DNA of 64,000 nucleotides from Pseudomonas sp. G34 (GCF_031119625.1 NZ_JAVHZV010000009.1:472681-536680), one strand, 5' to 3'; counted from the first letter of the stretch, positions 16,489 through 26,114 are shown. A program made the numbers and translations. The notes: generated from the letters alone by a model not told the origin.

Positions 16489-17907
16489 ATGAATGCAATC
16501 ACCCCGATCACCAACACCATGGTCGAACTCCAACGCCGACACAGCGGGCTCAGCCAGCGCTACTGCCTGGACAGTACACCGGCATTGCAGCGGCAAATGC
16601 AGCGCGAGTCGAATGCGCGCAGCTACCCGCGGCGCATACCGCTGGAGTTCAAGCGGGCGCAGGGGGTGTATGTCGAGGACTCACGCGGGCAGGTGTACAT
16701 CGATTGCCTGGCCGGTGCCGGTACCCTGGCGCTGGGGCACAATCACCCGGTGACCCTGGAGGCGATCCAGAAGACCCTGGCCTCGGGCATACCGCTGCAC
16801 GCCCTCGATCTGAGTACGCCGATCAAGGATGCCTTCGTGGAGACGGTGTTCGAGCTGCTGCCGGGGGATTTCGCCAGGGACGCACGTATCCAGTTCTGTG
16901 GCCCGACCGGGGCGGACGCCGTCGAGGCGGCGCTCAAGCTGTCGCGTACGGCAACCGGGCGGCAGAGCATTCTGGCGTTCCATGGCGCCTATCACGGCAT
17001 GACACTCGGCACGCTGTCGGTGAGCGGCAACCTGGGGCCGAAGAATGCACTGGGTGGGCTGCTGGCGGGCACCCAGTTCCTGCCCTATCCGCATGCCTAC
17101 CGTTGCCCGTTCGGGCTGCGCGGCGAGCAGGCGATCGACGCCAACCTGCACTACATCCGCCACCTGCTCAGCGACCCGGAAAGCGGCGTGACCCAGCCGG
17201 CGGCCATGATCCTGGAAACCGTGCAGGGCGAGGGCGGCGTGATTGCCGCACCGGATCGCTGGCTGCAGGGGCTGCGGGCGATCACCCGCGAACAGGGCAT
17301 TCCCCTGATCCTCGACGAGATTCAATGCGGTATCGGCCGCACCGGCGATCTGTTCGCCTTCGAGCGCAGCGCCATCACCCCCGATGTGGTGACGCTGTCG
17401 AAGGCCATCGGCGGTGGTCTGCCGCTGTCGGTGGTGGTCTACCGAGGCGAGCTGGATCAATGGCAGCCTGGCGCCCATGCCGGCACCTTCCGTGGCAATC
17501 AACTGGCGATGGCCGCGGGCGATGCCACCTTGCGCTTCATCCAGCGCGAAGGCATCTGCAGCCATGTACGTAACGTCGGAGCACGCTTGCAGACGCTGCT
17601 GCAGGGGCTGCAGGCCGAGTTCGACTGGGTCGGCGACGTGCGCGGCCGTGGCCTGATGCTGGGCATGGAAATCATCGACCCGGCCAGCCAGGATGGCCTG
17701 GGCCAGCCCGCTACCGATGGTGACAAGGCGCGCCAGCTACAGCGTGCCTGCCTGGAGCGTGGCCTGATCGTCGAACTGGGCGGCCGCCATGGCGCTACCG
17801 TTCGCTTCCTGCCGCCGTTGATCATCAGCGACGCGCAGGTCGATCTGGTCGGGCAGATCCTCTATCAGGCGGCGCAGAGCGTGGACCGCATTGCCGTCGC
17901 GAACTGA
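16489..17907 (+). CDS. Diaminobutyrate--2-oxoglutarate aminotransferase (PvdH-like)
   Basis: This class III PLP-dependent aminotransferase of 472 residues has GPTGADAVEAALKL, HGAYHGMT, a DEIQCGIGRTG segment, the PLP lysine in TLSKAIGGG, and GTFRGNQLAMAAG. These are typical of the diaminobutyrate aminotransferase family (PvdH, RhbA, EctB-like), which makes L-2,4-diaminobutyrate from aspartate semialdehyde and glutamate. Next to a siderophore NRPS it probably supplies Dab as a building block or precursor, to be loaded by NRPS modules not in this window. A Fur-box-like site lies upstream. Start 16489 is preferred over the upstream ATG 16429 because it has a ribosome site. Confidence 0.88.
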   Translation: MNAITPITNTMVELQRRHSGLSQRYCLDSTPALQRQMQRESNARSYPRRIPLEFKRAQGVYVEDSRGQVYIDCLAGAGTLALGHNHPVTLEAIQKTLASGIPLHALDLSTPIKDAFVETVFELLPGDFARDARIQFCGPTGADAVEAALKLSRTATGRQSILAFHGAYHGMTLGTLSVSGNLGPKNALGGLLAGTQFLPYPHAYRCPFGLRGEQAIDANLHYIRHLLSDPESGVTQPAAMILETVQGEGGVIAAPDRWLQGLRAITREQGIPLILDEIQCGIGRTGDLFAFERSAITPDVVTLSKAIGGGLPLSVVVYRGELDQWQPGAHAGTFRGNQLAMAAGDATLRFIQREGICSHVRNVGARLQTLLQGLQAEFDWVGDVRGRGLMLGMEIIDPASQDGLGQPATDGDKARQLQRACLERGLIVELGGRHGATVRFLPPLIISDAQVDLVGQILYQAAQSVDRIAVAN

Positions 17908-17934
17908 GGTGGCTATGCCGCGGGCTACTCGCGC

Positions 17935-18345
17935 TTAGTGGCGGCTGCCGGGGGCCGGCATGGCCAGCAGCTGCTTCTCCTGGTTCCAGTCGAACGGCTC
18001 GTCGTTTTCCTCGGCATGGAAGCGGCGCTCCTCGAGTTGCTGATACAGCTCGATCTCGTCGTCCGGCATGAAGTGCAGGCAATCGCCGCCAAAGAACCAC
18101 AGCAGGTCGCGCGGTACCAGGTGGGCGATCTGCGGGTAGCGCTGGAAAATCTGGCTGATCAGGTCCTGGCCCAGGTACTGGCTGCGTTCGAAGTCCACCG
18201 GCAGTTCGGCGAGCAGTTCATCGTAGCGCTCGAGGAAATTGGCATGGCTGGCATCGAGGATCTGCTCGGCTTCACCCAGGGCCACCAGGATGGTGCGCAG
18301 GTGATTGAGCAGGGCGATGTGGTGGTCGAGATGGGGGCTGGCCAT
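17935..18345 (-). CDS. PA2817-family conserved protein, function unknown
   Basis: This 136-residue soluble acidic protein has no signal peptide or membrane segment. It has a D-E-I-E-L-Y-Q-Q-L-E-E-R-R-F-H-A-E-E-N helix near residue 95. Size and position beside the long acyl-CoA dehydrogenase match the Pseudomonas family named after PA2817; this is recall of gene order, not a search. It is the next gene on the same strand after the dehydrogenase (74-base gap) and is convergent with the aminotransferase. No function can be assigned. Confidence 0.75.
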   Translation of the reverse strand: MASPHLDHHIALLNHLRTILVALGEAEQILDASHANFLERYDELLAELPVDFERSQYLGQDLISQIFQRYPQIAHLVPRDLLWFFGGDCLHFMPDDEIELYQQLEERRFHAEENDEPFDWNQEKQLLAMPAPGSRH

Positions 18346-18419
18346 GTCCGGGATCCTGAAAGTAAAACGGGCGCCGGAGTATAAAGTCCACGGCGCCCGC
18401 TGTCGTCTGTGCAGTTCGA

Positions 18420-20867
18420 CTACCTGACCTTGCCCTCGGTAGGCAGCAGCTCTTCCTTGCTGAAGTCATCGACATCGATCACCACGCGGCGGGCCTGCTC
18501 GGCGCGCTGCAACTGCTGGCCTTCCTCGGCGCTGAGTACGCCGGCGGCGACCGCCGTTTCGATCTCGTTCTGCCCGGGTGTTTCACGCACCTGGCCGGCC
18601 TTGACCGCCTTGTACAGCTTCTTCTGCAGTGGCGCGGCTTCCTGCAGCAGGTTGAGGGCGTGTTGCAGGGCACCGACCGGATCGTCGGTCGAGGTGGGGC
18701 GGAAGCAACCTTCAAGCAACTCTTCGAGCGCCGGGTCGCCGGCATTGCGGCCGATGATCGCGGCAACCTGGGCGTCGAGATGATCGTCCGGGCCCTGGTG
18801 ACGGCGGCCGAAGGGGAACACCAGCACGCGCAGGGCGCTGCCCAGCAGGCGGTTGGGGAAGTTGCTGAGCAGCGCGTCGATGGCGGTTTCGGCCTTGCCC
18901 AGGCTTTCTTCCAGTGCCCAGTGCAGCAGCGGGCGAACATGCTCGGGGTAATCCTGGTCGTGGTAGCGCTTGAGCGCCGCCGAGGCCAGGTACAGGTGGC
19001 TGAGCACGTCGCCCAGGCGGGCCGACAGGCGCTCGCGACGCTTCAGCTCGCCGCCCAGCAGCATCATGCTGAGATCGGCGAGCATGGCGAACGCAGCGCT
19101 CAGGCGATTGAGGGCGCGGAAGTAGGGACGGCTGATGCGGTCACCCGGCACCTTGCCGAGCAGGCCCATGCTGAGGCTCAGGATCAGCGTGCTGGCGGCG
19201 TTGCTGACGGCGAAACCGATGTGTTGCATCAGCAGGTCGTCGAACTCCAGCAGCGCCTGGTCGCGGTCTTCACGACTGGCCAGGGCCATTTCCTTGAGCA
19301 CGTAGGGATGGCAGCGAATGGCGCCCTGGCCGAAGATCATCAGGTTGCGCGAGAGGATGTTGGCGCCCTCGACGGTGATGAAGATCGGCGCGCCCTGCCA
19401 GGAACGGCCCAGGTAGTTGCTCGGGCCCATGATGATGCCCTTGCCGCCGTGCACGTCCATGGCGTGGGTGATGCATTCGCGGCCGCGCTCGGTGAGGTGG
19501 TACTTGAGGATCGCCGACAATACCGACGGCTTTTCGCCAAGGTCCACCGCATTGGCAGTCAGGATGCGTGCGCTGTCCATCAGCCAGGCGTTGCCACCGA
19601 TGCGCGCCAGGGCTTCCTGGATGCCTTCGAAGGCCGACAGCGGCACGTTGAACTGCTCGCGCACCTGGCTGTACTGGCCGGTGACCAGGCTGGTGTACTT
19701 GGCCGCACCGGTGCCGACGGCGGGCAGGGAGATGGAGCGACCTACCGACAGGCAGTTCATCAGCATCATCCAGCCCTTGCCGAGGTACTCGGGGCCGCCG
19801 ATCAGGTAGTCCAGCGGGATGAACACGTCCTTGCCGGAGTTGGGGCCGTTCATGAAGGCGGCGCCCAGCGGTATGTGGCGACGGCCGATGTTCACGCCAG
19901 GGGTGTCGGTGGGAATCAGCGCCAGGCTGATGCCCAGTTCGTCCTTGTCACCAAGCAGGTGATCCGGGTCATAGGCCTTGAAGGCCACACCCAGCAGGGT
20001 GGCCACTGGGCCCAGGGTGATATAGCGCTTTTCCCAGTTCAGGCGCAGGCCGACGACTTCCTCGCCGTTCCACTGGCCTTTGCAGATCACCCCGCTGTCG
20101 GGCATGGCGCCGGCATCGGAGCCGGCCAGCGGGCCGGTCAGGGCGAAGCAGGGAATGTCCTCGCCGCGCGCCAGGCGTGGCAGGTAATGGTTGCGCTGCT
20201 GTTCGGTGCCGTAGTGCAGCAGCAGTTCGGCCGGGCCGAGGGAGTTGGGCACCATCACGGTGGAGGCCAGGTCGCCGCTGCGGGTAGCCAGCTTCATCGC
20301 CACCTGTGAGTGGGCGTAGGCGGAAAAGCCCTTGCCGCCGTATTCCTTGGGAATGATCAGGGCGAAGAAGCCGTGCTGCTTGATGTGCTCCCAGGCCTCG
20401 GGCGGCAGGTCCATGCGCTGGCCGATTTCCCACTCGCTGACCATGGCGCACAGCTCTTCGGTGGGGCCATCGATAAAGGCCTGCTCCTCGGCGGTGAGGG
20501 TGGCTTTCGGGTAGGCCAGCAGCTTGTCCCAGTCTGGGCGGCCGCTGAACAGCTCGCCGTCCCACCAGACGGTACCGGCTTCGATGGCGTCCTTTTCGGT
20601 GTTGGACATCGGCGGCAGCACTTTCTGGAACCAGGCGAACAGTGGCGCGGTGAAGTGCTTGCGGCGCAGCTCCGGCAAGGCGAGCGGAATGGCGACCGCC
20701 AGCCACAGCAGCCAGAAGATCACCAGCAGCCAGCCCGGGGCATGGCCGTAGGCCCCCATGATCAGCAGGTAGGCGGCAACGATTGCCAGGGCGGGCAGGG
20801 GGGCCGTGCGGCGGTGGGCCAGATAGGCCGTACCGAGAACCAGGACGAGCAACCAGACAGCGAGCAT
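18420..20867 (-). CDS. fadE: Long acyl-CoA dehydrogenase (FadE type, membrane-anchored)
   Basis: This 815-residue protein starts with two to three hydrophobic segments in residues 1-65 and then an acyl-CoA dehydrogenase fold: NSLGPAELLLHYGTEQQ, CFALTGPLAGSDAGA, a GRSISLPA segment and THAMDVHGGKGI. The C-terminal ~200 residues are the extension seen in E. coli FadE and its Pseudomonas homologue PA2815, also about 815 residues. It catalyses the first step of fatty-acid beta-oxidation with FAD. The start is ATG 20867 with a clear GGAGG; an in-frame extension to 21116 has no such support. Located beside a PA2817-type gene, as in P. aeruginosa. Confidence 0.93.
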   Translation of the reverse strand: MLAVWLLVLVLGTAYLAHRRTAPLPALAIVAAYLLIMGAYGHAPGWLLVIFWLLWLAVAIPLALPELRRKHFTAPLFAWFQKVLPPMSNTEKDAIEAGTVWWDGELFSGRPDWDKLLAYPKATLTAEEQAFIDGPTEELCAMVSEWEIGQRMDLPPEAWEHIKQHGFFALIIPKEYGGKGFSAYAHSQVAMKLATRSGDLASTVMVPNSLGPAELLLHYGTEQQRNHYLPRLARGEDIPCFALTGPLAGSDAGAMPDSGVICKGQWNGEEVVGLRLNWEKRYITLGPVATLLGVAFKAYDPDHLLGDKDELGISLALIPTDTPGVNIGRRHIPLGAAFMNGPNSGKDVFIPLDYLIGGPEYLGKGWMMLMNCLSVGRSISLPAVGTGAAKYTSLVTGQYSQVREQFNVPLSAFEGIQEALARIGGNAWLMDSARILTANAVDLGEKPSVLSAILKYHLTERGRECITHAMDVHGGKGIIMGPSNYLGRSWQGAPIFITVEGANILSRNLMIFGQGAIRCHPYVLKEMALASREDRDQALLEFDDLLMQHIGFAVSNAASTLILSLSMGLLGKVPGDRISRPYFRALNRLSAAFAMLADLSMMLLGGELKRRERLSARLGDVLSHLYLASAALKRYHDQDYPEHVRPLLHWALEESLGKAETAIDALLSNFPNRLLGSALRVLVFPFGRRHQGPDDHLDAQVAAIIGRNAGDPALEELLEGCFRPTSTDDPVGALQHALNLLQEAAPLQKKLYKAVKAGQVRETPGQNEIETAVAAGVLSAEEGQQLQRAEQARRVVIDVDDFSKEELLPTEGKVR

Positions 20868-21198
20868 GCAGAATCCTCCGTGATGGCGACAGCAGAACGG
20901 CGTGTGCCGCCATAATCGTAGTCGGCTTGGGTAGAACTTGCCGACAGGGGCGTAACAGGGCGCTTCCTGCAAGGGATGGCCCGCCACGTTCCCGATAGTG
21001 ACCCCGTTGCAGGCCGGCGAGTTCGTATAACAAGTTGCATCCGCGGATGACCTGTTGGTCAGTTGCTGAATGGCCCCGTTAGCTGCTCCATGAACGAGGT
21101 CGATAGCCAACATCACCGCGGCTGGCTTTCATCTTGGCGGCACAGTGGTAGGGTTGTCGGCCTCTTGGCTGGCAGGACTCTGATAAGGACGGTTGGTG
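20868..21198. other. Divergent intergenic region, fadE / GST
   Basis: 331 bases with no gene. It holds the ribosome sites of both flanking genes. No convincing FadR or PsrA palindrome could be seen. Confidence 0.5.
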
Positions 21199-21819
21199 AT
21201 GCTGAAAATATGGGGCCGCAAGAATTCCAGCAATGTACGCAAGGCGCTGTGGGCTGCCGAAGAGGCCGGCGTCGCCTATGAGCGAGTCGAGGCCGGTGGC
21301 GCGTTCGGGGTGGTCGACCAGCCTGAGTTCCTGGCACGCAATCCCAACGGGCGCGTGCCGATGATCGAGGACGGCGACCTGGTGTTGTGGGAGTCCAACA
21401 GCATCGTGCGCTACCTGGCTGCGGCCTATGCGCCGGGTAGCCTGTATCCAGAGGATCCCGCCAGGCGCGCGTGCGGCGACAAGTGGATGGACTGGACGAC
21501 GTCCAGCTTCGCCGGCGAATTTCGCGATCTGTTCTGGGGCATTCTGCGCACGCCCGTCGAGCAACGCGATCTGCCGGCAATCGAGGCTGCCCGGCAGCGT
21601 TGCATTGCCCTTCTCGAGCTGCCCGAGCGGGCGCTGGGCGAACAGCCCTACCTGTCTGGCGACAGCTTCGCCATGGGCGATATCCCGCTGGGCAGCTTTA
21701 TCTACGCCTGGTTCGAAATGCCCATCGAGCGCCCGCCGCAGCCCAACCTGCAGGCCTGGTATGCGCGGCTTTGCGAGCGCCCGGCCTATCAACGCGCGGT
21801 GATGAGCGAACTGACCTGA
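21199..21819 (+). CDS. Glutathione S-transferase family protein
   Basis: This 206-residue protein has a thioredoxin-like N-terminal half with KNSSNVRKALWAAEEAG, NPNGRVPMIEDG (cis-Pro) and LWESNSIVRYLA (glutathione gamma-glutamyl contact), then an all-helical C-terminal domain including LSGDSFAMGDI. The start is ATG 21199, nine bases after AAGGA; in-frame TTG and GTG codons just upstream are alternatives. It lies between fadE and an ABC exporter, as in the P. aeruginosa PA2811-PA2815 order from memory. Substrate unknown. Confidence 0.9.
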   Translation: MLKIWGRKNSSNVRKALWAAEEAGVAYERVEAGGAFGVVDQPEFLARNPNGRVPMIEDGDLVLWESNSIVRYLAAAYAPGSLYPEDPARRACGDKWMDWTTSSFAGEFRDLFWGILRTPVEQRDLPAIEAARQRCIALLELPERALGEQPYLSGDSFAMGDIPLGSFIYAWFEMPIERPPQPNLQAWYARLCERPAYQRAVMSELT

Positions 21820-21894
21820 CAGCGCAATTGCGTTGCAATGTTTGCCCGGCACCCCCATCTAAACCCTGTCATTTTCAATGCGTGCGTATCTTCT

Positions 21895-22827
21895 ATGAGT
21901 ACTGCTCTGTCGATCCGACAGCTGACCAAAACCTACGGCAACGGCTTCACTGCCCTGCACGGCCTTGACCTCGACGTGGCAGAAGGCGACTTCTTCGCCT
22001 TGCTCGGCCCCAACGGCGCCGGCAAGTCCACCACCATCGGCATCCTCTCCACCCTGGTGAACAAGTCCAGCGGCACGGTGAATGTGTTCGGCCATGACCT
22101 GGACGCCCAGCCGGCTGCGCTCAAACGCTGCATCGGCGTGGTACCCCAGGAATTCAACTTCAACCAGTTCGAGAAGGTCTTCGACATCGTCGTGACCCAG
22201 GCCGGTTATTACGGTATTCCGGCACGCCTCGCCAAGGAGCGGGCCGAGCAGTACCTCAACCAGCTGGGCTTGTGGGACAAGCGCGGCGTGGCCTCGCGTG
22301 AATTGTCCGGTGGCATGAAGCGCCGGTTGATGATCGCCCGCGCACTGGTGCACCAGCCACGCCTGCTGATCCTCGACGAGCCCACCGCCGGCGTCGACAT
22401 CGAGCTGCGCCGTTCGATGTGGAGCTTTCTCACCGAACTCAACGAGCAGGGCATCACCATCATCCTCACCACCCACTACCTGGAAGAGGCCGAGCAGCTG
22501 TGTCGCAACATCGGCATCATCGACCACGGGCGGATCGTCGAGAACACCAGCATGAAAGCGCTGCTGGGCAAGCTGCACGTCGAGACTTTCCTGCTCGATC
22601 TGAAACGCGATCTGCTCGCGGTTCCGCAGTTCGTCGGTTATCCCGCCAAGCTGGTCGACGCCCATACCCTCGAGGTGCAGGTGGATAAAAGCCAGGGTGT
22701 TACCGAGCTGTTCCGGCAACTGGCAGCGCACGACATCGAGGTGTTGAGCCTGCGCAACAAGAGCAACCGCCTGGAGGAGCTGTTCGTGTCCCTGGTCGAG
22801 AAGAACCTGTCGAAGGTAGCCGTATGA
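21895..22827 (+). CDS. ABC-2 type transporter ATP-binding protein (YadG-like)
   Basis: This 310-residue ATPase has Walker A GPNGAGKST, Q-loop VPQEFNF, signature LSGGMKRRLMIARAL, Walker B LLILDEPTAG and switch TTHYLEEAEQL. The C-terminal ~80 residues form the regulatory extension typical of the drug/polysaccharide-export (DrrA/NodI/YadG) family. The start used is ATG 21895. The stop overlaps the permease start (ATGATG), so the two make one exporter. The substrate cannot be read from sequence. Confidence 0.92.
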   Translation: MSTALSIRQLTKTYGNGFTALHGLDLDVAEGDFFALLGPNGAGKSTTIGILSTLVNKSSGTVNVFGHDLDAQPAALKRCIGVVPQEFNFNQFEKVFDIVVTQAGYYGIPARLAKERAEQYLNQLGLWDKRGVASRELSGGMKRRLMIARALVHQPRLLILDEPTAGVDIELRRSMWSFLTELNEQGITIILTTHYLEEAEQLCRNIGIIDHGRIVENTSMKALLGKLHVETFLLDLKRDLLAVPQFVGYPAKLVDAHTLEVQVDKSQGVTELFRQLAAHDIEVLSLRNKSNRLEELFVSLVEKNLSKVAV

Positions 22828-23612
22828 TGCACGAGCAGTCCGAGTTCAGCGCCAACCTGGTGGCCTTGCGCACCATCGTCTACCGCGAAGTGCGCCGTTT
22901 CATGCGCATCTGGCCGCAGACCCTGCTGCCCCCGGCGATCACCATGGTTCTGTACTTCGTGATCTTCGGCAACCTGATCGGCCGGCAGATCGGCGACATG
23001 GATGGCTTCACCTACATGGAGTACATCGTGCCGGGGCTGATCATGATGTCGGTGATCACCAACGCCTACGGCAACGTGGTATCGAGCTTCTTCGGCAGCA
23101 AGTTCCAGCGCTCGGTGGAGGAGCTGATGGTGTCGCCGGTGTCGCCGCACACCATCCTGATTGGCTACGTCACCGGTGGCGTGCTGCGCGGGCTGGCGGT
23201 GGGCATCATCGTCACCATCCTGTCGCTGTTCTTTACCCACCTGCAGGTGCACCACCTGGGGCTGACCGTGCTGGTGGTGTTGCTGACGGCGACCATCTTC
23301 TCCCTGGGCGGCTTCGTCAACGCGGTGTTCGCGCGCAACTTCGACGATATCTCGATCATCCCGACCTTCGTGCTGACGCCATTGACCTACCTGGGCGGGG
23401 TGTTCTACTCGATCAGCCTGCTGCCGCCGTTCTGGCAGACGGTGTCGATGGCCAACCCGGTGCTGCACATGGTCAATGCCTTCCGCTACGGCATTCTTGG
23501 CGTGTCGGATATCAGCATCGGCACCGCCATCGGCTTCATGCTGGTCGCCACGGCGGTGCTCTATGTGCTCTGTGTGCGTCTGCTGGTCAGTGGCCGCGGG
23601 ATGCGCCAGTAG
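22824..23612 (+). CDS. ABC-2 type transporter permease (YadH-like)
   Basis: This 262-residue membrane protein has six hydrophobic segments and the ABC-2 family stretches EYIVPGLIMM, ELMVSPVSP and TPLTYLGGVFYSISLLP. Two adjacent ATGs (22824, 22827) are possible starts; the first overlaps the ATPase stop. It forms the membrane half of the exporter with the preceding ATPase. Confidence 0.92.
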   Translation: MMHEQSEFSANLVALRTIVYREVRRFMRIWPQTLLPPAITMVLYFVIFGNLIGRQIGDMDGFTYMEYIVPGLIMMSVITNAYGNVVSSFFGSKFQRSVEELMVSPVSPHTILIGYVTGGVLRGLAVGIIVTILSLFFTHLQVHHLGLTVLVVLLTATIFSLGGFVNAVFARNFDDISIIPTFVLTPLTYLGGVFYSISLLPPFWQTVSMANPVLHMVNAFRYGILGVSDISIGTAIGFMLVATAVLYVLCVRLLVSGRGMRQ

Positions 23613-23657
23613 GCAGATCGAGCTGAGGGCACGTCGCCACGGCGTGCCCCTGTCGAG

Positions 23658-24629
23658 CTACAGCCAGCCGTAATGCCGGAAGCTGGCGTACAGGCCCACG
23701 CAGCCGGCGCCGATCACGCCCAGTACGGCGAAGTAGCCGTACTGCCAGCTCAGCTCCGGCATGTTGTGAAAGTTCATGCCGTAGATGCCGGCCACTGCGG
23801 TGGGGAAGGCCAGGATCGCTGCCCAGGCGGCGAATTTGCGTTGCACCACGCTTTGCCGGGACGACTCGAGCAACAGGCCGACCTCGATGGCGTGGTCGGC
23901 CATCTCGCGCAGGTTGGTCAGGTCCTCGAGCAGGCGATTGACGTGAATCGCCACGTCGCGAAAGTACGGGCGCATGTTCTTGTCGATGAACGGGAAGTCC
24001 AGGTGCTGCAGTTCCTGGCAGATCTCCGCGAGCGGGCCGATATTGCGCCGCAGGCGCAGCAGGTCGCGGCGCAGCTGCTGGATGCGCACCACTTCGCTGT
24101 GGGTCATGGCGCATTCGAGCACCGTCTGCTCGAGCTGCTCCAGCTCGGCGTAGTAGGTGTCCATCAACGGCCGGTAGTTCTCGATGATGAAGCTGATCAG
24201 CGCGTAGAGCACGAAGTCCTCGCCGTGCTCGAGCAGCAACGGCCTGGCCTCGCAGCGCTGGCGCACCTTGGAATAGGGCGCGGACTCCCCGTAACGGGCG
24301 CTGATCACGTAGCCCTTGCCGGCGAATAGCTGGGTTTCCACGAAGGTCAGCTCGCCGCCGACCTGCACCGGCGAATAGAGCACCAGAAACAGGGCGTCGC
24401 CAAAGATCTCCAGCTTGGGGCGGGTGTGCCGTTGCAGCGCATCTTCCAGGGCCAGCTCATGCAGGTTGAACTGGCGCTGCAGGTTACCGAGTTCCTGGCT
24501 GCCGGGGTCGTGCAGGCCGATCCAGACGAAATGCTCCGCCTTGCTGGCCCATTCCCAACCTTCATCGAGGTGGATGTCGCGGACCTTGCGACCCTTGCTG
24601 TAAACCGCTGCTGCGACCACTTCGCCCAT
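23658..24629 (-). CDS. corA: CorA-family magnesium/cobalt transporter
   Basis: This 323-residue protein has a long cytoplasmic helical domain and two C-terminal membrane helices. The first is followed by YGMNFHNMPE, the GMN signature at the pore mouth. CorA pentamers import Mg2+ and sometimes Co2+/Ni2+. The start ATG at 24629 is supported by the usual N-terminal length. It could also be a ZntB-like member; the GMN motif alone does not separate the two. Confidence 0.88.
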   Translation of the reverse strand: MGEVVAAAVYSKGRKVRDIHLDEGWEWASKAEHFVWIGLHDPGSQELGNLQRQFNLHELALEDALQRHTRPKLEIFGDALFLVLYSPVQVGGELTFVETQLFAGKGYVISARYGESAPYSKVRQRCEARPLLLEHGEDFVLYALISFIIENYRPLMDTYYAELEQLEQTVLECAMTHSEVVRIQQLRRDLLRLRRNIGPLAEICQELQHLDFPFIDKNMRPYFRDVAIHVNRLLEDLTNLREMADHAIEVGLLLESSRQSVVQRKFAAWAAILAFPTAVAGIYGMNFHNMPELSWQYGYFAVLGVIGAGCVGLYASFRHYGWL

Positions 24630-24779
24630 GGTGTGCCCCCGTGCCTGATTGGTGGGGGCAGCTTACCTGCTTATGTCGCGGTGCTCAGCAGTCACGTGAG
24701 CGATCTGCACGGCCTGTCAGCGCTGGCGTGCTGGCGAGACTGGCGTGCAGGGAGGTGGCACGCCAGGCTGGTGCTGGCG

Positions 24780-25469
24780 TTACAGCGACTGCTGCTTGTC
24801 CAGTTCGATGGATTTATCGAGGGTTTCCAAGAGGGCCGCGCGCACCTTGAGCTTGGTCTTGCGGTGCGCATTCATGTTGATCTTCTTGAACTGCGCCGCG
24901 ACGGCCTGGGCGGTGGCCAGCAACTGCTCGGCTGGCACGACCTTGTCGAGGAAGCCGGCATCGATGGCGCTTTGCGGGTCGAACATCTCGCCATTGATCA
25001 CCGAGCGGTGGAAGGCGGATTTGCGCAGGCGATCACGGGCCAGCTCGATGCCGACGTGGTGCATGGTCATGCCGATCTGCACTTCGTTGAGGCCGATGGT
25101 GAACGGCCCTTCGACGCCGATGCGGTAATCGCTGGAGAGCAGCAGGAAGGCGCCCTTGGCCACCGCATGGCCGGGGCATGCGGCGATGATCGGGTACGGG
25201 TGGGCCAGCATGCGCCTGGCCAGGGTCGAGCCGGCGGCGACCAGATCGATGGCGTTCTGCGGGCCGGAGGTCATCACCTTGAGGTCATAGCCGCCGGAGA
25301 GAATGCCCGGCTGGCCGGTAAGGATGACGATGGCCTTGTCCTGGGTCGCGCGATCCAGTGCCGCGTTGAAGGCCTCGATCACCGCTGGCGAGATGGCATT
25401 CACCTTGCCGTTGTTGAGCGTCAGCGTGGCGATGCCGTCATCGAGTTGGTAGCTGATCAGGTCGCTCAT
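24780..25469 (-). CDS. Crotonase/enoyl-CoA hydratase family protein
   Basis: This 229-residue protein has the crotonase fold: N-terminal ISYQLDDGIATLTLNNGKVNAIS, oxyanion-hole segment LSGGYDLKVM, then CPGHAVAKGAFLLLSSDYRIG. The usual catalytic Glu positions are not obvious: the second-Glu region reads GLNEVQIGMTM, which retains one Glu. The exact reaction (hydratase, isomerase or other) is therefore open. The start follows AAGGAG. It is monocistronic on the reverse strand, near fatty-acid genes. Confidence 0.85.
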   Translation of the reverse strand: MSDLISYQLDDGIATLTLNNGKVNAISPAVIEAFNAALDRATQDKAIVILTGQPGILSGGYDLKVMTSGPQNAIDLVAAGSTLARRMLAHPYPIIAACPGHAVAKGAFLLLSSDYRIGVEGPFTIGLNEVQIGMTMHHVGIELARDRLRKSAFHRSVINGEMFDPQSAIDAGFLDKVVPAEQLLATAQAVAAQFKKINMNAHRKTKLKVRAALLETLDKSIELDKQQSL

Positions 25470-25754
25470 GGTCGACTCCTTGTTGTGAAAGTGCGGCTGA
25501 CGTTACCCATCCGCCAGGCTTCGGTAAAGCACCAAGGGTGACCGTAGAGTCAGTGTGGCTGGCCGAGCCAGGCGCAGAGCAGGGTGGTCGGCTCGCTGCC
25601 CGTGCCGATGATGGGTGGCGCGGATCACCACTGCCGAGTTCTCTCCGGCGCCGCCGACCAGCGCTCATGCGCCCCGGCTCGCGCTCGCGTGGCGGCGGCC
25701 ACCCCGGTCGCGCTCTGGCAATGGCTTAAGCACATGAATCTTTTGAAAAAAGTT
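25470..25754. other. Gene-free spacer between crotonase gene and tRNA-Ser promoter
   Basis: About 285 bases. Short open frames exist on both strands, but none has a convincing ribosome site or recognisable product. Confidence 0.5.
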
Positions 25755-25783
25755 TTGCGTTTGGGAAAGCCTTCGATTACATT
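25755..25783 (+). promoter_or_regulatory. Probable sigma-70 promoter of tRNA-Ser
   Basis: TTGCGT, a 17-base spacer and TACATT, ending about 36 bases before the tRNA. The spacing and position fit a stable-RNA promoter. Confidence 0.55.
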
Positions 25784-25819
25784 AGCGCGCCTCGACAGAC
25801 AGCGCGTCTGGCGAGATCC

Positions 25820-25909
25820 GGTGAAGTGTCCGAGCGGTTGAAGGAGCACGCCTGGAAAGTGTGTATACGAGAAATCGTATCAAGGGTTCGAATCCCTTCT
25901 TCACCGCCA
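25820..25909 (+). tRNA. tRNA-Ser (anticodon GGA)
   Basis: A 90-base class II tRNA. The acceptor stem GGTGAAG pairs with CTTCACC; G is the discriminator and CCA is encoded (25907-25909). The anticodon stem CACGC/GTGTG encloses loop CTGGAAA with anticodon GGA, reading UCC/UCU. A long variable arm (TACGA...TCGTA) and the T-loop GGTTCGAATCC are present. A terminator follows. Confidence 0.96.
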
Positions 25910-25927
25910 CTTTCGAACAAAACCAAG

Positions 25928-25960
25928 AACCCCGAAAGCCGACAGGTTTTCGGGGTTTTT
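25928..25960 (+). terminator. Rho-independent terminator after tRNA-Ser
   Basis: CCCCGAAA pairs with TTTTCGGGG around a GCCGACAGG-type loop, followed by TTTTT. It lies 19 bases after the tRNA CCA end. Confidence 0.85.
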
Positions 25961-26114
25961 GGCTTCTGGCGTTGGCTTTCTGCGTCCTCATCTCCCTTGA
26001 GTCTCCATCGCTGGCTCGAACGCTTGGCGCTCGCGCCTGGGTGGCGTGGCCGGGTGACTGTTACCGCATTCTTTTCTCGATGCGCCCTGGTGGCGGCATC
26101 GTTCCGAGGTTTTT

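Noticed and set aside
18660..20309. Plus-strand open frame opposite fadE
   Set aside because: Composition is the mirror of the dehydrogenase gene; no motif or ribosome site.
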